Assembly (NCBI GenBank): GCA_947683625.1
Contig: CANTUR010000649.1
Location: forward strand, 1,364,001-1,428,000
Source of the DNA: Mallotus nudiflorus
Taxonomy: Eukaryota > Streptophyta > Magnoliopsida > Malpighiales > Euphorbiaceae
Length of the DNA stretch: 64,000 nt
Direction: 5' to 3'
Positions within the stretch are counted from its first letter, which is position 1. Each line of letters begins with the position of its first letter. Below are positions 21,931 to 34,830 of the stretch, in pieces. The translations under genes and the position numbers were made by a program. The notes under the pieces were generated by a model that ran no database searches, had not been told where the DNA came from, and saw nothing but the letters and a program-made list of their open reading frames with translations.

Positions 21931-23861
21931 TCTTTTTAGCCTTTTTAGTCTTAATAAATTATATGCCACTTGTATTACAGTTGATGCTGCTTGTGGAGTA
22001 ATTTTGCAATTGGCCTGTTATCTTGACTTGGCAGTCTCAAATTCTTATTGATTCTGAAGTCAACAAGAGAGAAATATATTACATTAAATTCAAGGGCATG
22101 AACTTTTTTTCGAACAACTAGATATGCATAAGATCTAATGAACTTTAATCTTTATCACTTGTATCCATGCGGCTCTAATCTAATCAACTAACATTACTTA
22201 TATACTATTTGAAGTCACTTATAGTTTTAATTTAAATAACTTATAATTTTAATTTAAATAAGACATATTAAAATTTTTTGTTGTAAACATAGTACTCTAT
22301 AAAAAAAAACTTTAGAAAATCTATAAAAATAAATAAAATTTAAAATTATAATTTACAAATAAAACTCAAATATTATTTTTTATAATTTATAAATAATAAA
22401 AATAATATTTTTAACTCTTAATGGGTACCAATTTTTTCCAATTAAACATAATTTTTAAAATTCTAACCGTTTCATCTCTATTTTCTTTTTAGATTTTTTT
22501 CAAATACTTTTATTTTGGGCTACCACTTATCATCTTTTAGATTAATAGTGGTTCTTTATTGTTTTTACTTTTCTATTGTATTTTTTATCAAATAAATATA
22601 TATCTTTAATCTGTTTGTTTTATTTTATTTATTTTATTTTTATTCTTTTCTTCATTTCATGAAGTTATTAATCCTTTTATGGAATTTTTGTGATTTTTTC
22701 TATAAAATTTATAGTTCTATTTATTATGAAACTTTTATCAATATTTTTACAATCGTACTTAATTGAAGACCATATAGTTGATTTATGGCTAATGAATGTC
22801 GTGAAGTGGAACATAAAAATTGTTGAAAAAAACATCAAGTTGCAAATAAAAATATCTCTATCAACACGATTGAAAAATAACAATGAATGATTTCATATTT
22901 TCAGTAAGAGTTTTTTTCGATATTTCTTGATTATACTTTATTTATATTATGTGTTCATTAAGATATATTATTGATCTTCAATGAATGAACGATTTATTTT
23001 CTCAAAAAAAAAAAAAAAAACTCTTAGTGAGTGCCAACAATCTGAACCTTTGTATTTTTGAGTGAAGAGGGTGAAGAGAGGGGGGGGGGGGGGGGGGTAT
23101 TCGAATCCTCAACTCCACATCTAAATATTCACACCTTTTATGCTTGAGTTATTCATGATACTCCAAATCTTTGTATAGAAGTGAATTTGGATAGGATTTA
23201 ACATAACCCTACCAAATTCATGTGGAGATTTAAACCTAGTTTTAAATCCGTTTAAACACCAATTATAACTATCTAAATTTATTCTATTACGATTTAGGCA
23301 AGCAGATGGATACTCTACATATAAATTCAGAATATAACTCTCGAATGCAAGGAAAAAAAAAACTATGGCTGATATGTCTAATTTATGTTTGGAAAATTTT
23401 TACATACTCCATATGCATTAAATCTTATCATAACTAACCACTCCATTAATTTGCTCATAAAATTAATTTATTTAAATTTTAAGGAACGGAGCTGGAAATT
23501 TCAGCAATAAAACAACTAAATTTATGTTCTTTTCTAAATGATTTTAAGTGTGTATTTAGTATAAATGGTTTTTGCAAGATTTTATGAAATTCATCAGTAA
23601 ATCCAAGTGAATATTTCTAGTTTAAATGAAAATTTTATGAAATTTATTTTTAATTCTAAATTTTTAATTTTGTGGAATTCCTTATTATCAAATTAAAGTT
23701 TTAGGATTTCCAAATAAATTCATCCTATAAAATATTCATTTAAATCAAATACATTTCATTAGTAAGAATTCATTTGGAAATAAATTCTACTTGGAATTCA
23801 TTTGAAAATGAAATTGTTTTTAGTGGAATTAACAAAGAAAATAAACACTCAAGGGGTTAAT
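21931..23861. other. AT-rich intergenic with a poly-G run
   Basis: No gene is recognised. Open frames on both strands at 22.68-22.89 kb overlap each other and show no domain. An A homopolymer near 23,005 and an 18-base G homopolymer at 23,080-23,097 are present. Confidence 0.6.
23080..23097. repeat. Homopolymer of 18 G
   Basis: An uninterrupted G run in AT-rich DNA, preceded by GA-rich sequence. True length is hard to sequence. Confidence 0.9.
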
Positions 23862-25390
23862 TTACCTACTAGTGGCAAGAACTGAATTGAACAAGGGTCC
23901 TGCTAAGCTAGATGGAGAGGAAGGCACATCATAATTTGGAACAGACATCTTTATAGGAAGATTTGGCAATGCTGCTTCAAAATTTAGAACTTGTATTGTT
24001 TGCCCTATTGATGGTTGAAGACTATAATCCAGATGAGCACACCACAATCCAACTATCGACAAACATTCCATATCTGCTACATTGAAGTCCATACTCAATC
24101 TTCTGTCAGCTACATCAAAAATCTTTCCATTTTCGTATGATTCCTAAGCCTATCACACCAATGAAATCTATGCCTCTTCATTTCTTGCATCCATTGATTT
24201 TCTCCTATAAGTTATTTCAAGTGCCACAACACCAAAGCTAAACATATATGAACCTTTACAAGCTTTTCCTATGATAATATACTTGGGCGCCATGTAACCG
24301 AACAATCCGACTAAAGCAGTAGTCTTTAGGCCAGTCTTAATATTATCCATGAGCCTCACTAAGCTAAAATCCCCAAGCTTGGTGTTGAAATTTAAATCTA
24401 ACATCAAGTTGCTTAATTTTACATCTCTGTGCACTACACATTATTCAGATTCTTTATGAAGATATAATAAAGGTAACGCTAATCCAAGGGCTATATTGTA
24501 CCTCCCAGGCCAAGGAAGCACCTTTTCTCCTCTAAAAGAGATGAAAAATAAGACTTCTATTGATCATGAATTCATAGATAAGAAAAAGCTCACCCTCTTC
24601 ATGGCACCAACCTGCAAGTCGAACAAGATTTTTATGCCTTAATCTACTGATGATTTTCACCTCGAACATATACTTCTTCTTCCTTGTTTAGATTTTTCAG
24701 ATACCCTTTTCACTGCAACACTTAAATTAGACAAGTAACCTTTGTATACTCCTCCAAATCCTCTGACCCCAAGTTTTCCTTCTTCATTGAAATTGTTGGT
24801 GGCTTAAATCGATTCATTGTAAGAATATCTCTTATGCCAATTCCTTGCTCGAATTCATTATCTAAAGAATAATATGTTATATCATCATCATCCTCAAATT
24901 CTTAGTTTGTGTATGAGTTCTTGCCTTTAGATCGCCATTGGAAAATAAAGAGAAATAGAAGATAAATTACCACAAGCCCTAATGCAACACTAACAACAAT
25001 AGCACCTATTGTTTTACTATTATTCGTGGTTAATTTTTGAGCTAGGAAGAGGTGTAGCAATTGGTGGACTAATTAGAGTTAGCTCAGGAATTGGTTGGGC
25101 AAGATTGTATATGCTACTCATTTTGAAGATTTCGATCCCATTGAGAATTGCATAAGAGAAACTTGACAGATACTCTTTGGTAGTGTGCAGTGTAACAGAC
25201 AGATTTTGGAAATTTTCACTTCCTTTGGCTCCTATTAGCACCATGTAATCTCTGGTTACAGGAATTCCATTCCCCCACTCCACCAAATTACATTTTTATG
25301 GATTTTAGCTGTTATATTAACTATGTCAATTAAAAAAACTCTTTCATCTTGTCTCTGTATCTTTGGTTGAATCTTGCAAAAGTGAAGCTT
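23862..25390 (-). pseudogene. Chimeric receptor pseudogene, 3' part: malectin end, membrane span, lectin-type kinase
   Basis: Read right to left. First comes the end of a malectin-like ectodomain, starting KLHFCKIQ, with VIWWSG, then GNGIPVTRDY, and AILNGIEIFKM. Next is a frame change and a membrane span (about 24,945-25,015, GAIVVSVALGLVVIYLLF). A juxtamembrane FEQG motif leads into a kinase almost parallel to that of the 17.7 kb lectin RLK: NEEGKLG, RLRHKNLV, HRDVK and GYMAPKY. The C-terminal tail ends FNSVLATSR. Breaks: several stops (one just before HRD) and frameshifts, a mutated Gly loop (GVRGFGG) and DFS in place of DFG. The ectodomain is FERONIA-type but the kinase is lectin-RLK-type. 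The 5' half is at 37,195-38,180, separated by nested retroelements. Confidence 0.85.
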
Positions 25391-25534
25391 ATTGGCACTA
25401 AATTACATGTAGTTTTAGGATCCATTTGAGCATGCATTTATTTATATTAGGTTGAATTTAGGTTAAATTAATAATAAAAATATATACTTTTATATATTTT
25501 TTTATTTTTCTAGGGAAAACAAGTTTTAGAGGCT
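25391..25534 (+). mobile_element. Solo-LTR-like insertion, left piece
   Basis: First about 144 bp of an LTR-type element beginning TGGCACTAAATTACATG at 25,393. It interrupts the malectin coding sequence after AAGCTT at 25,385-25,390 and is itself interrupted at 25,535-25,539 by the Sirevirus. The remainder is at 35,900-37,194. Confidence 0.65.
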
Positions 25535-25539
25535 TAAAG

Positions 25540-26652
25540 AGTCCTAAAGGGGAGTGAATATGACTATCGAATAAAAATTTGAATTAAAAGGTTTGAACAT
25601 GAATTAAAATAATTATTGAGAAGGAAGAATGAAGAACATAATGATTTAAGGAGTTTGGATTCAACAATAATCCTAAGTCTCCACCTTACTTATCTCCAAA
25701 TTAGGATTTTTAATCACCCATAATCTTATTCACAAGATTGAGACTACACAAGAGTTTTATGGCTCACTCTTACAACCTTATAACTTGGGTTTTCTAGGAT
25801 CGCTTAAAACCAAATTACAAGTGTTTTCAAGGCTCACACTAAAATTGAATTCCCAAGTGTTTAAATGGCTAAACACTTAAACCAATTCATTTAAAATAGA
25901 ATCTTATTTCCCATTTTCTAATCCCAGAAAATAGAAAGAATAAGAATTTATATTCTAACACTCACCAACTCTCATAAGAGTATACAATAACAAAAATGAA
26001 TTTTAGAAGAGTTTAGAGAGCTTAATTGATTGATTGAATGTATAAAATGAATGAGCAAGTTTTTTAACCTCAAAACAATCTTTAGAGGTCATATTTATAC
26101 TTGAGCAATCCAATTATAGTCATTCGAAGCAATAATTTCTCTCCCAATAAAAACCAAGTCCATTTGAATGAAAATTTGGACTTTTAAGCTGCATTTTGTC
26201 AGGTTTCGATTGAGATATCATCCGTCTAGTTGGGACTAGCACTAAATAACCGTTATGAGCCGTTGCATTTGAAAAATTGCCCTATCCCGATTAGGATGAC
26301 CATGTCCTAATCGAGACTACCCTGTCCCGAGCAATGTCCCGATTGGGACATCCAATTGGAATGGGTACTGCCCTTTTTGATGATTTTGCTCTTCTTTGGT
26401 CCCGCTCAGGATTGTTTTGGTCCTGATCGGGACTTTAACCTAAATTATAAATTTTTATGCAATTTAGTGCTTGTGATGAGTCGACCAAGATAGTGCTTAG
26501 AATGGCTTTCTAGAATTATTTTCTTCGTTATTTCATTATTATTTTAACTTGTAAATTATTTCTAACTTATACACACTTGAAGTAAACACATTAGTTGCCT
26601 AAAATTAAGATCGTTAAGATCAAAATCAAGATTGCTAACTTGCTAAGGTCAA
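25540..26652 (-). repeat. Sirevirus 3' LTR
   Basis: Aligns over its length with 34,831-35,894, including a shared GACTATCGAAT, GATTCAACAATAATCCTA and TTAGTTGC core. The ends are not a clean TG...CA, apparently through mutation. It contains several imperfect palindromes of the GTCCCGATTGGGAC type. Confidence 0.85.
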
Positions 26653-26676
26653 CGATCTCCCTTTTTTTTTTTTTTT
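26653..26676 (-). promoter_or_regulatory. Sirevirus polypurine tract next to the 3' LTR
   Basis: Minus-strand run of A followed by GGGAGATCG directly against the 3' LTR, where plus-strand DNA synthesis would be primed. Confidence 0.7.
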
Positions 26677-27640
26677 GAGTTGATAAAAAAATGTAAAGTT
26701 TGCGATTGATACAAATTGGTGATAATAATGAATATATGAGATGAGAATAATTATATTTCTTTATTTCTCCCCCTATGAATATGGACATGATAAGAAATAT
26801 AAATTTTTATTCTAAATGACATAAAACATATCATGACAAAGATTATGGTCCTCCAAAGTGTAAAAAGCATAAGAGGAATGCTTGATAATGTGAATGAAAT
26901 AATTTCAAACATATATAATGCATAAGAAAATAGTGCTTAGCTAGTCAATGGATCATGTGACACTTGGCATATTACAATCATGAACATTAAGCACAAAAAG
27001 AAAAATTACGTTGCTTTTTCTCCCCCTTTGTTAAACACTAGAGGAAACAAAAGACCATAAATCAAAACAATGAAAAAGCAAAGATGCATAAAATCTTTAT
27101 GAAATAATATATTATTTAAAAAATTTTCTCCCCCTATATCAATGAATAAGTATATAAAAAAAATATTTAATATTAAAGACACATTATCACATAGTTTTGT
27201 CACTTACATAAACACATTTTTAAAAGAGAAATTATTTTAAAAGAAATTAACTAAGTATACATGCAAACTTAATTATTTCAAAATAAAGATCAAAACAATT
27301 CCTAAGAAGAAAATTTTATGTTACGAATTTGTACATAAATAAATGGATTTTTCATGTATATATAAAAAAAATATTAACATTATGAATATTTAATAATATT
27401 CATCAAACTCAAATATTTCTCCCCCTTTGTCAAAAATAAAAAAAAATAAAAAAAATAAACTCAAATACTACAATTAAAAAAGGAGAAATTTCATTAATTA
27501 ATAAAAAGGTGCAGTAAAAAGATAAGATATGGAAAATAAACTAAACATAAACACGAGACAATAGCCTAAAAAAATAAACAAACAACTAAAGGCTCATATA
27601 TAGAAAATAAACCAAACATAAACAAAAAAATACAAATCAT
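26677..27640 (-). repeat. Sirevirus 3' noncoding region with repeated polypurine tracts
   Basis: Four further copies of a tract close to AAAGGGGGAGAAA on the minus strand, at about 26,765, 27,018, 27,125 and 27,417. They are spread over 650 bp in otherwise A/T-rich DNA. Multiple polypurine tracts upstream of the 3' LTR are a described hallmark of Sireviruses. Confidence 0.7.
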
Positions 27641-27649
27641 GTTTAGTCT

Positions 27650-28890
27650 TAAGGAGGAAAAGGAGGAGGAGGATAGGTGCATGCCTTGTTGCTCATATTA
27701 AAGTGTGATGAACATTTTATTGAAAATGAGCAATGTTATCATCAATTTGATTGAAGCACACATTAAAGTTATATTCAACTTTATCAAAGCATGCATTGAA
27801 GTTGGATTCCATTAGGGACATATGCTCAAAGATTTGGCCAACCCTAGAAGGCTTATGCTTTTTAGCTTGAGCACCTTGCCTTGAGGTTCCTTCACTTCTT
27901 GTTCTCTTTCTTGGAGGGGCAACATGAGGTTAAGGGTCTTGTTCTTCTTCCCCTTGACCTTTTTATTCTTTTAATTCTTGATACATAGCCTCTATGTTTT
28001 TACTAGCTCCAAGATCATGCTTCCAAACCCAAACTCTATTGATAAAGGTGAATTGCTTGGAGTTTTAAATGAAAGTAGCATCAAGAAATAAGGGTTTGGT
28101 AGAGGGTAGAGAGTCAAGATTAATGTTGTAAAATTTATTTAATTTCGTGACAATCCTACCAATACAAATGGCATTGGTTTGACTACCATTAATTAGTCAA
28201 ATTCTCCATTATAAAAATCTTCTTAAATCAATATTCTCAATGTGATAAAGACAATAAAGAATAAAAAGATCATTAAGAGAAATTCCTTTATTAGAAAGAG
28301 CCTACCATTAATGGCATAACTAATAAAAAGAGGAGCATACCAAAGTGCTTTGGATTTGATGAAGGAAGCTTTGGTGTGTCCAATGGAGAATTAAGGAGCA
28401 TTGGGAGCTTTGATTTTATCCCAATAGGAAGAGGCAATCTAATGAGGGTTGGCTTGAATGTGTCCTTCTTGAGAGAATCCAAAAGGAGTATTAAACTCTT
28501 GATAAGTCATAAAGTGATCTCTCCCTCCCAATTTAATCTCATTAAGAAATAAGAATTATCTTTATCAGCAAAGAGTAAAAGATGAAAGAAACTTAATGAT
28601 AAGAAATGGGTAAGAGGGAAAAGCAGAAAAGGCAAAATCATAAATCCCACCTTTGAGGAGAAGATCTTGGATTTCATCAAAGCATCCTATAGCCTTAAGT
28701 GTTGGTTCATGCATAAAGTGTGAGGGAATGAAAGCCCTTTTTTGGAATAGAGACTTCCTCTTCTTAATTTCTTGAGAAGAACAATAAAAAGGAGAGTGAG
28801 TTCTCTTAGGTTTATCCTTCTTGAAAAAAGGAGGAGCTTGAGAAGATCAAGGAGCTTTACTTAGTTTCTTTGGAGCTATTAAGAGAGAAT
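27650..28890 (-). pseudogene. Sirevirus env-like 3' ORF relic
   Basis: A coding-like stretch between RNase H and the 3' noncoding region. The probable start near 28,890 is now ATA in place of ATG, followed by APKKLSKAP, a stop, then SSQAPPFFKKDKPKRTHSPF and RKSLFQKRAFIPSHF. A longer open part (28,291-28,482) reads TLIRLPLPIGIKSK. Several stops and frame changes follow, then a charged region. The position and Lys/Pro-rich start match the extra ORF, called env-like, of Sireviruses. Its function is unproven in the family and it is dead here. The assignment rests on position and general character, not on a database match. Confidence 0.6.
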
Positions 28891-29564
28891 AGATAAAGAA
28901 ATTCTAGAGGAAGAAAAGATTTATTTTAAGATGAAAAATCAATTATGAATAGAGTGGTATTTATAGGCATGAGATTAGGGTTGGAAATAGTGTAGAATTC
29001 GAATTTGAATTAAATAGGAACCTTAAAATTCATTCCTGATTTTGATTAGAGAGTCAAAAAGGTGTAAAAAATTTGAATTCCTAATGATGTTAGGAGTTAT
29101 GTCTCAGTCGGGACATGCTTTTATCCCAATTAAGATATGATGTCCTAATCGGGACATCCGTTCAGGATAGATTTTGTGTAAAAACACATAATTGACAAAT
29201 CATGTCCCAAATGAGACATGATCTGGTCCCTGGCAGGATTAGGTTTCCTTAACGAAAGTTTTAGAAAAATGTTCAATTAGGTCCAAATTGTCTTATAAAT
29301 AAGTCTTTATGAATTTGATTTGCATTATTTGGACAAAATTAACAATTTTTAAAAGAAGAAAATGGGTAAATAAAAGAGACACTTTTTAGGAAGAATATAT
29401 TTTGGTAAAAATAAATAATTAATTTACTAAAATTTTCATAAATTAATTATTAATTTTGTAAAAAAAAAAAGAAGAATAGAAAAAAAATCAAATAAACATA
29501 TATCATATACCAAAAATAAAAAATAAATATACTTAAGATTTTTCAAAATCAAGACAAACTCGAA

Positions 29565-31015
29565 CCATCAATTATGTCAAGTTCATGTTTAATGAAGTTT
29601 AGTCTCTCTTCATTGAGTGGTTTTATGAAGATATCAGCAAGTTGATTATTTGTATCAATAAAATCAAGTGTGATATCATCAAATTGAACATGATCACGTA
29701 AGAAATGATGTCTAAAGTCTATATACTTAGTTCTAGAATGTTAAATGGGATTCTTGCTAAGGTTAATAGCATTTGTATTGTCACATTTTATGGGAATGTG
29801 ATCAAGCTTTATACCATAGTCCAACCATTGTTGTTTTTGCCACAAGACTTATGAACAATAAAGGCTTGTTGCAATTTATTCAACTTTAGTAGTGGATAAG
29901 GAACTGAAACTTATTTTTGGCTAAACTAAGAAACTAAACATTGTCCTAAAAATTGACAAGTTCTAAAAGTGCTCTTTCTATCTAATAAACTACCAGCAAA
30001 GTCTGCATCCAAATAACTAATCAAGTCAAAGGAAGAACTTCTGGGATACTAAGTCCTAAATGCATTGTATCATAAAGATATTTGAAAATTCTTTTGATAA
30101 CATTCAAATAATACTCTCTAGGACTTGATTGAAATCTAACACACAAGCAAGTAGTAAACATAATATCGGGTCTGCTAGCAGTTAAATAAAGAAGGGATCC
30201 AATCATACCTCTAAATCACTTTTCATCAACCGGTTTGCTATTCTCATCTTTGTTTAGTTTGGTTATGGTACTCATTGGAGTTTTGCTTATTTTAGTTCCA
30301 TCCATTCTAAACTTCTTGAGAATGTCTCTTGTGTATTTTGTTTGATTGATGAAAATCTCATCTTTACATTGCTTGATTTGTAATCTGAGAAAGAATTCAA
30401 GTTCTCCCATCATACTCATTTTAAATTCTCCTTCCATTAATTTAGAGAATCGCTAACACAAGTAATGGTTAGTAGCATCAAAAATAATATCATCAACATA
30501 TATTTATAGATTTAATAAATCATGTTTAGACTTCTTTATAAAAAGAGTTGTGTCAACTTTTCCTTTAAAGAAATCTTTCTCTAGTAAAAAGTTACTCAAT
30601 CTTTCATACCAAGCTCTTGAAGCTTATTTCAATCCATATAATTCTTTTGAAAGTTTAAACACATGATTTGAAGAATCAAAATTTTTAAAACCTGAAGGTT
30701 GCTCAACATATACCTCCTCTTCAATAAAACCATTTAGAAATGCACTTTTAATATCCATCTGATAAAGGTTAAAATTCATAAATGATGCAAATGCCAGTAG
30801 CATTCTAATTACTTCTAACCTTGCAACGGGGGCAAAGGTTTCATTATAATAAATGCCTTCCTTTTGATTATAATCTTTTGCTACTAATCTAGCTTCGTTC
30901 CTAGTTATGACACCTTGTTCATTAATCTTATTTCTAGACACCTATTTGGAGCCTATAATAAGATGATGTTTTAGTCTAGTAACCAAGGTCCAAACCTTAT
31001 TTCTCTCAAATTAAT
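29565..31015 (-). pseudogene. Sirevirus reverse transcriptase and RNase H
   Basis: Minus-strand fragments in several frames. RT is seen as RLVAKDYNQKEGIYYNETFAPVAR... split into short runs: TFAPVARLEVIRMLLA, MDIKSAFLNGFIEEEVYVEQ and the catalytic YVDD at 30,489-30,500. The next parts are FEMGELEFFLRLQIKQ-like MGELEFFLRLQI, YTRDILKKF, then SLLYLTASRPDIMF. The RNase H end shows CDNTNAINLSKNP, TKYIDFRHHFLRDHV and QLADIFIKPL. These are canonical Ty1-copia motifs. At least five stops or frame changes break the reading frame. Confidence 0.88.
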
Positions 31016-31159
31016 TTAACTCTTCTTTATAGCAAGGACCCAAAATTCATCACTCAATGCATCATCAATATTTTTTAGTTCAATTTGAGAAATTAAGGTT
31101 AAGTTAACAATAGATTTTAATTTAGATCTAGTAGTTACCCCTTTTGTAGTGTCACTTAT

Positions 31160-32480
31160 GATGAGATCTTGAGGATGAGCTTTCTTGAATTGTCAATCCT
31201 TTGGAAGTTCATCCTTCAAGGTAGGTTGAGATGTCTCCTCATTATCCTTCTTGCTTGGACCTTTAAGTTCCAAAGGCATACTAGCATTTTCTTCTTAAGT
31301 TTTTATAATTTCATTGTCACATACAAGATCATCAATACTACAAACATCTTTTCTAAGATTAAGTGAATTTGATTCATCAAATACTACATACATTGACTTT
31401 TTAACTACTAGAGTTCTCTTATTAAAGACTTTATATGCTTTACTAGAAATAGAATAGTATAGGAAAATTCTTTCATCGACTTTGGAATCAAATTTTCCAA
31501 GAATTTCTATACTATTCAATATAAAGCATTTACATCCAAATACTCTTAGATACAAGATTTTAGGTTTTCTATTGTTCAATAGTTTATAAGAAGTTTTATT
31601 TAAAATTGGTCTTTTGAAAACTTGATTTGCAATGTAACAAGATGTGTTAACAGCTTTCGCCCAAAAGTATAGAGGTAAATTATGCTCATGAAGCATTGTT
31701 CTCGCCATTTCTATAAGAGTTCTATTTTCCCTTTCAACTACCCCATTTTGTTGAGGAGTTCTAGGATAAGAGAATGTATGTGAAATACCATTTTTATTAT
31801 AAAAGGTTTTAAAGAATTTATTTTCAAATTCGGTTCCATGATCACTTTTAATAAATAAAATACAAAATCCTTTTTCTTTTTAAAATATTTTATCAAAATT
31901 TTTAAAAGCTTTAAAAGCATCATTCTTATAAGCAAGAAAACACACTCAGGTAAATCTAAAGTGGTCATTAACCAATATATATACATAGTGCATTCCACCA
32001 AGATTGGCAACTCAAGTTGGTCCAAATAAATCCATATGTATAAGTTCAAGTGGTCTAGAAGTGGATACTGCATTTTTTAGCTTAAATTAGGACTTGGATT
32101 ATTTTCCCTTTTGATAAACATCACAAGGTTTATCCTTAGTGAATTCAATTTTAGGTAAACCAATCATAAGTTCATATTTACAAAGATCATTTAAAAGCTC
32201 AAAATTTGCATCTCCTAACCTTCTATGCCATATCCATGTGTTATAGAAAGTAGACATTAAACATTTGATATCTTTGTTATCAATTTTGTTTAAATCAATA
32301 ACATAAACATTATCTACTCTTTCACCACTAAAAAGAACTTTGTTTTCATCAAGACTACTAATATCATCAAGACTACTAATAAAATAATTTCTAGGATAAA
32401 AAGTGACCTTATTTCCCATGTCACATAATTGACTTATACTAAGCAAATTATGTTTAAGACCATTAATAGAAAACATATGA
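31160..32480 (-). pseudogene. Sirevirus integrase
   Basis: Upstream of RT. The N-terminal zinc region reads WHRRLGDANFELL, then KPCDVYQKGK, where the second Cys of the usual C-x2-C pair has become Tyr. The catalytic core at 31,738-32,073 is frameshifted. The C-terminal part reads MARTMLHEHNLPLYFWAKAV, then FGCKCFILN, typical of copia integrases. Integrase would insert the cDNA into host DNA. The protein is broken by frame changes near 31,720 and 32,080. Confidence 0.85.
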
Positions 32481-32559
32481 TGTATAAATAAGGATAAAGG
32501 ATTACCTATTTCTTTAATGCCAATAATTTTTTCTTTTGCATTGTCTCTAAATGTAACAT

Positions 32560-32690
32560 GTCCTTCATCTTTAGCATTAAGCTTGTTGAATTACTCCTTG
32601 TCTCTCGTCATGTGCCTTGAACATCCACTATCGAGATACCATTTGCTTTTTGTTCTTATGGATTTCAAGCACACCTATACAAAATAACTT
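32560..32690 (-). pseudogene. Sirevirus aspartic protease active-site fragment
   Basis: The minus strand reads KWYLDSGCSRHM around 32,606-32,650, with the catalytic Asp-Ser-Gly codons at about 32,624-32,632. This matches Ty1-copia proteases. The flanks are in disrupted frame. Confidence 0.75.
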
Positions 32691-32699
32691 AAGTGTTCT

Positions 32700-34790
32700 T
32701 TTGAACCCAAACCTTTCTTGGTCTAAGTTGGTTAGTTTCAAGATAATCCAAATGAAGTAAATTCATATGTAGTCTTTTATAGAAATATACATTATTGGTA
32801 AATTCATGTGTAGTCTTTTATAGAAATATAAATTATTGGTATGTCCTTTGATCATTCAATATGAACATACAACATTTGTAAATTTGTTTCTCCTAAGATG
32901 ATATGTTATCCTAGTGTTTGAAACATGCCTTTTATGTTGTAGCGGTGTGTATCTCCTTTTATTTTGAGTCATGATTTGAGACATACATTGGCAATGATAA
33001 TGTGTATTTTGATAGGTTTATGCAAAATGTTTATGTGAATTATGTTATATAGCACGCCTAATGTGATTGTGTCTAGTGTATATATAAGCATGTTTAGGTT
33101 ATGTTTGTCTTGCATGAGACTTACCTCTTTGTGTCATATAGGATTGGGTCTTATGGGACTTTCCTTTAATATATAACACATAAGACTTATTAGCTTTAAA
33201 AGCTTGAGCCTCAATCAGTTTAAAGGTAAAGGGAATAGAGTTATATGAGGCTTTAACAAAATTAAGGTGTGATGATGATAATGAAGGCATTCCATTTTTA
33301 TATTTAATTTTATGGGTATCTCCATGAAATTTTTAAGAATCAAGAAGACTATCTAAAGTTTCTTTTCCTCTCTTGAATTTAGTAATGAAATTCTTTATTT
33401 ATAAGATCTCAATAGAAAGCTTATGATTTTCATCATTTGCTTTCTTGAGGTGATCTTCTAAGGAATTAGAAAATTTAGTATTACTAACAAGTTTTTCATT
33501 TCATTCAACAAGTTTAGTAAAATAAATTTTTAAGCTATCAAATTTTTTAGTTAAGCTAGATAGCTCATGCTTATAAAAAAAATTTTAAAAAGTAAACTTA
33601 TATATTTAACTAATAATTTGCTCACAATAGAGCTCTCATTATGATCATCATCATCGTAATAATCATCATAATCATCAAAGAAAGAATAAGAAGTAGATGG
33701 TACTTCATTTTCATTTTTAAGAGCCATGACACAAGGATTGGCCACTTCTTCTTATTCTTATTCCTCTTCATATTCAGAAGAATCATCTCAAGCAGCTTTG
33801 AATGTCTTCTTCTTATATTTTGCTCAATTGTTCTTGAATTTGAGTTTGGGGCACTCACTTTGAATGTGTCGTGGTTTTTTACATTCATAGCAAGTAACCT
33901 CTTTGGTTTTCTTCTTACCTTCTCCTTCATACTTTTTATTGAAATCCCTTATTCTTAAGAAATTTTTCTTTCTTAAAAATTTCTTAAAGTTCCTAGTGAG
34001 CATGCAATATCACCATCTTCATCACTGGAATCCTTAATGCTTTCTTTATCATTTTCTTCTTGAAAAGCTTTTAGTGCTATGCTCTTTTTTTTTCTTCCTT
34101 TTCTTCTTTCTCTTAACCTCTTTATTTGCTTGTTAGCTTATATATTAGTAGCTTTTCAATGAGCACATTAACTTAAGAAAGTAAAGAGGTCTTGAGCTTC
34201 CTCAATTAAAGTAACTTGAGATTCCCAATCCTTCTTAAGTATGATTCTTAAAATCTTATTTTTTACCTCTTCCTTAGTGAAATATTTATAAGTTTCCTAA
34301 AGGTTATGAAAAGAGCATTGAGTCAATTTATCATTTCCGTGATTAACTCTTGAGGTTTCATCTTGAAGAGTTCATATTTGTACATGTGTACTCTTATAAA
34401 TTAGAACCTTCTTGCTTCTAATTTGTATATTTCCTTTATAATGATTTTTTAAGGTCTCCCATATTTCCTTGGCTGACATACAATATTGAAGTTTGCCTCC
34501 TTTTTCTTTTGTCTTGGAAGAGACTAGAGTAATCATAACCTTTCTATTTTTATGATTTTCTTCATTTTGATCATTGTTCCACTAGCTTTTTGTAAGAGTA
34601 GTTACCACACCATCAATGATAGTTGTAGATGGTTCCCAAACTTTTTGGATAGTGACCTAAAGTTTGATAGAATCTCAATCAAGATATAACTCCATTTTGA
34701 ACTTCTAATGAGGATAGTAACTACCATCAGGGAATGGTTTAAGTGAACAAATGTTTTATGATTCACTCCCTATGATTTTGTATTCTAGCA
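32700..34790 (-). pseudogene. Sirevirus gag with CCHC knuckle
   Basis: Near the primer site end the minus strand reads LQYCMSAKEIWETLKNHYKG (about 34,435-34,500), a gag-type motif of copia elements. The zinc knuckle CYECKKPRHIQSEC is at about 33,850-33,897, with Arg where the usual Gly precedes His. Beyond it is an acidic stretch (DDSSEYEEE-like). Many stops and frame changes. Gag would form the particle and bind RNA. Confidence 0.75.
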
Positions 34791-34808
34791 ATGAAGTTTC
34801 TAGAATTC

Positions 34809-34823
34809 AAGCTCTGATACTAA
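34809..34823 (-). promoter_or_regulatory. Retrotransposon primer binding site (initiator Met tRNA type)
   Basis: GCTCTGATACTA on the plus strand is the complement of TAGTATCAGAGC. This is one base from the initiator-tRNA primer site TGGTATCAGAGC used by plant Ty1-copia elements. It sits just inside the 5' LTR. Confidence 0.8.
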
Positions 34824-34830
34824 TTAAAAT

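Noticed and set aside
22677..22890. Overlapping small open frames on both strands
   Set aside because: Mirror open frames in AT-rich DNA without motifs. Judged fortuitous.
33551..33958. Asp/Tyr- and Ile-rich open frames in the Sirevirus gag region
   Set aside because: They are shadow frames over a degenerate ATC/TGATGA-rich gag segment. The knuckle-bearing frame is the real one.
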